This document shows, piece by piece, positions 62,985 to 64,000 of a stretch of DNA of 64,000 nt. The position numbers and the translations under genes were made by a program. The notes beneath the pieces are model-generated. The model did not search any database and had not been told where the DNA came from. It saw only the letters and a list, made by a program, of their open reading frames with translations. Source of the DNA: Cafeteria roenbergensis (Eukaryota; Sar; Bigyra; Bicosoecida; Cafeteriaceae). Each line of letters begins with the position of its first letter. Within the stretch, counting starts at the first letter, position 1. The stretch spans positions 186,001 through 250,000 of the forward strand of contig VLTN01000042.1 in the NCBI GenBank assembly GCA_008330645.1. Reading direction: 5' to 3'.

Positions 62985-64000
62985 ATGTCCGCCCCCGCTG
63001 AGGCCGTGACGGCCAGCGACGTGGAATCGGCGGTGCAGTTTTTGACGCACCCCGCAGCCGCAGAAATGCCCATGGCAACGCGTGTTGCCTTCCTTCTGGA
63101 ACGCGGCCTGTCCTCCGGGGCCGTGCACGCCGCCCTGCACCGCATTGGGGCGCAGTCTTCCTCTTCGGCAGCCCTCGGCACTGGCGGCCGCCTGGAGCCG
63201 TCGCTGGCTGCTCGTGGCCTTTACAAGCCCTCTCTCGCCCAAGGACTGGCCAGCCCGCACCTCTCAGACCGCCAATCGCCACAGCCATCGTCCACAGCGT
63301 TGTCGTCCTTGGCCTGGCTGCGCTGGGCGGGAGAGGAGGCTGCGGCAGCGGCCCTCGCCGTTGCGGCAGGCGTGGCTCTTGGCTGGGCGGCCAAGCGCTG
63401 GATCGCCGACACGCCGGAAGCAGCCAGCGCGTCGGTCACAGGGTCTCCCATGCGCTGCGCCGGGCGCGGCCTCAGCAGTCCACCTGGGACGGCGGTCGGA
63501 TTCAGCCAGCGCCTCGCCGCCGCCGCAGGCCCCTTCACGCCCGCCGCCGCTGGCACTGGCACTGGCGCTAGCGCTGGCGCTGGCGCTGGCGCTGGCCGGC
63601 CGGCTCTGCCGTCACCAGTGCAGTGGGCGGCAGAGCCGCATCGTGCTTCGCCCCACATCGGCGCAACCTGGCCGGGACCGTCTGGTGATCCCGCCTTCTC
63701 GGGCGGCTCTACCATGGACACAGGAAGTGGCTCTGCCGGGCTGGTCGCAGGGCTCCGACCCGCTGACAGACCCGCGTCGGCGTGGACGCCGTCTAGAGAT
63801 AGTGCCACAACGGCCGTGTCGCAGTCCCAGCACAAGCGACCGTCAACTTCAACTGCAACCACAGATACAACCACTCATTGGGCTTCGACTGCAACCACAG
63901 TCCTGACAGCCGCAACCGGAGCGGCGGCGGCGGCGGCGGCGGCCGCAGCAGCAGCAGCAGCGCCAGGGCCGGCGCCGGACGTTTCCGTCCCGAGCACCTG
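62985..64000 (+). CDS. PEX14: Peroxin-14-like peroxisomal membrane protein, C-terminus outside window
   Basis: Expected docking component for the PEX5 import receptor at the peroxisome membrane. The frame is open from the ATG at 62985 to the window end, 338 codons, without introns so far. The N-terminal domain (about residues 10-57) has the PEX14 pattern: VESAVQFLTHP, then MATRVAFLLERGLSSGAVH, then AALHRIG. The aromatic residues that hold PEX5 WxxxF motifs are kept, with Arg where other PEX14 proteins have Lys before Gly-Leu. A hydrophobic stretch (about residues 115-145, EEAAAAALAVAAGVALGWA) fits the membrane segment. The rest is Ser/Thr/Ala/Gly-rich with a GA run and a poly-Ala run at the window edge. 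The coiled coil normally after the membrane segment is not seen within the window. Confidence 0.75.
   Translation, partial: MSAPAEAVTASDVESAVQFLTHPAAAEMPMATRVAFLLERGLSSGAVHAALHRIGAQSSSSAALGTGGRLEPSLAARGLYKPSLAQGLASPHLSDRQSPQPSSTALSSLAWLRWAGEEAAAAALAVAAGVALGWAAKRWIADTPEAASASVTGSPMRCAGRGLSSPPGTAVGFSQRLAAAAGPFTPAAAGTGTGASAGAGAGAGRPALPSPVQWAAEPHRASPHIGATWPGPSGDPAFSGGSTMDTGSGSAGLVAGLRPADRPASAWTPSRDSATTAVSQSQHKRPSTSTATTDTTTHWASTATTVLTAATGAAAAAAAAAAAAAAPGPAPDVSVPST

Overview
The window is nuclear DNA from a GC-rich, intron-bearing, probably flagellated unicellular eukaryote. Reading frames are interrupted by introns of about 120-790 bases that nearly always begin GTGAG and end CAG. Conserved genes include eIF3b, the 20S proteasome alpha2 subunit, ribosomal protein eS19, zeta-COP, ATG16 and PEX14. 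There is no bacterial operon logic, rRNA, CRISPR array or transposase that I can see. EGF-like fibre proteins, CaMK-type kinases and CTFxP-repeat proteins would fit a heterotrophic flagellate such as a stramenopile, but the lineage is inference.

Left part (1-22 kb): a giant secreted protein runs on the minus strand from 11935 off the left edge. It starts with a signal peptide and EGF-like modules, continues with fibre-like modules and ends in a glycine-rich beta-solenoid-like region coded by about 12 nearly identical 498-bp repeats (1-6172). Next come a broken cysteine-rich fragment, a fringe-like type II glycosyltransferase, and three CaMK-group kinases. Each kinase begins with a predicted N-myristoylation/palmitoylation peptide (MGCGAS, MGVCAS, MGLCAS).

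Middle (22-42 kb): a secreted two-domain GH113-like glycosidase whose first domain has lost both catalytic glutamates; cysteine synthase head-to-head with eIF3b; a Tudor/MBT-like plus OTU deubiquitinase; a 28-copy 10-bp minisatellite; a head-to-head pair of mannose-6-phosphate-receptor-homology (MRH) genes sharing an identical 23-nt microexon; proteasome alpha2; and a small membrane protein.

Right part (43-64 kb): ATG16 head-to-head with nicotinamidase, eS19 head-to-head with a PH-domain protein, two tandem secreted paralogues of unknown function, a CTFxP-repeat (flagellar-type) protein, and zeta-COP head-to-head with PEX14, which runs off the right edge.

Seven gene pairs are divergent with only about 126-347 bp between start codons, so shared bidirectional promoters look like the rule. 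Many genes put the start codon, signal peptide or acylation signal on a very small first exon. The genes do not form one pathway, but membrane traffic and degradation are well represented (zeta-COP, MRH receptor, ATG16, OTU, proteasome, PEX14). The most unusual items are the homogenised fibre gene, the MRH pair, the eIF3b C-terminal extension, the half-dead glycosidase and a 9-mer (GGCAGAGCC) scattered through coding DNA in all frames.
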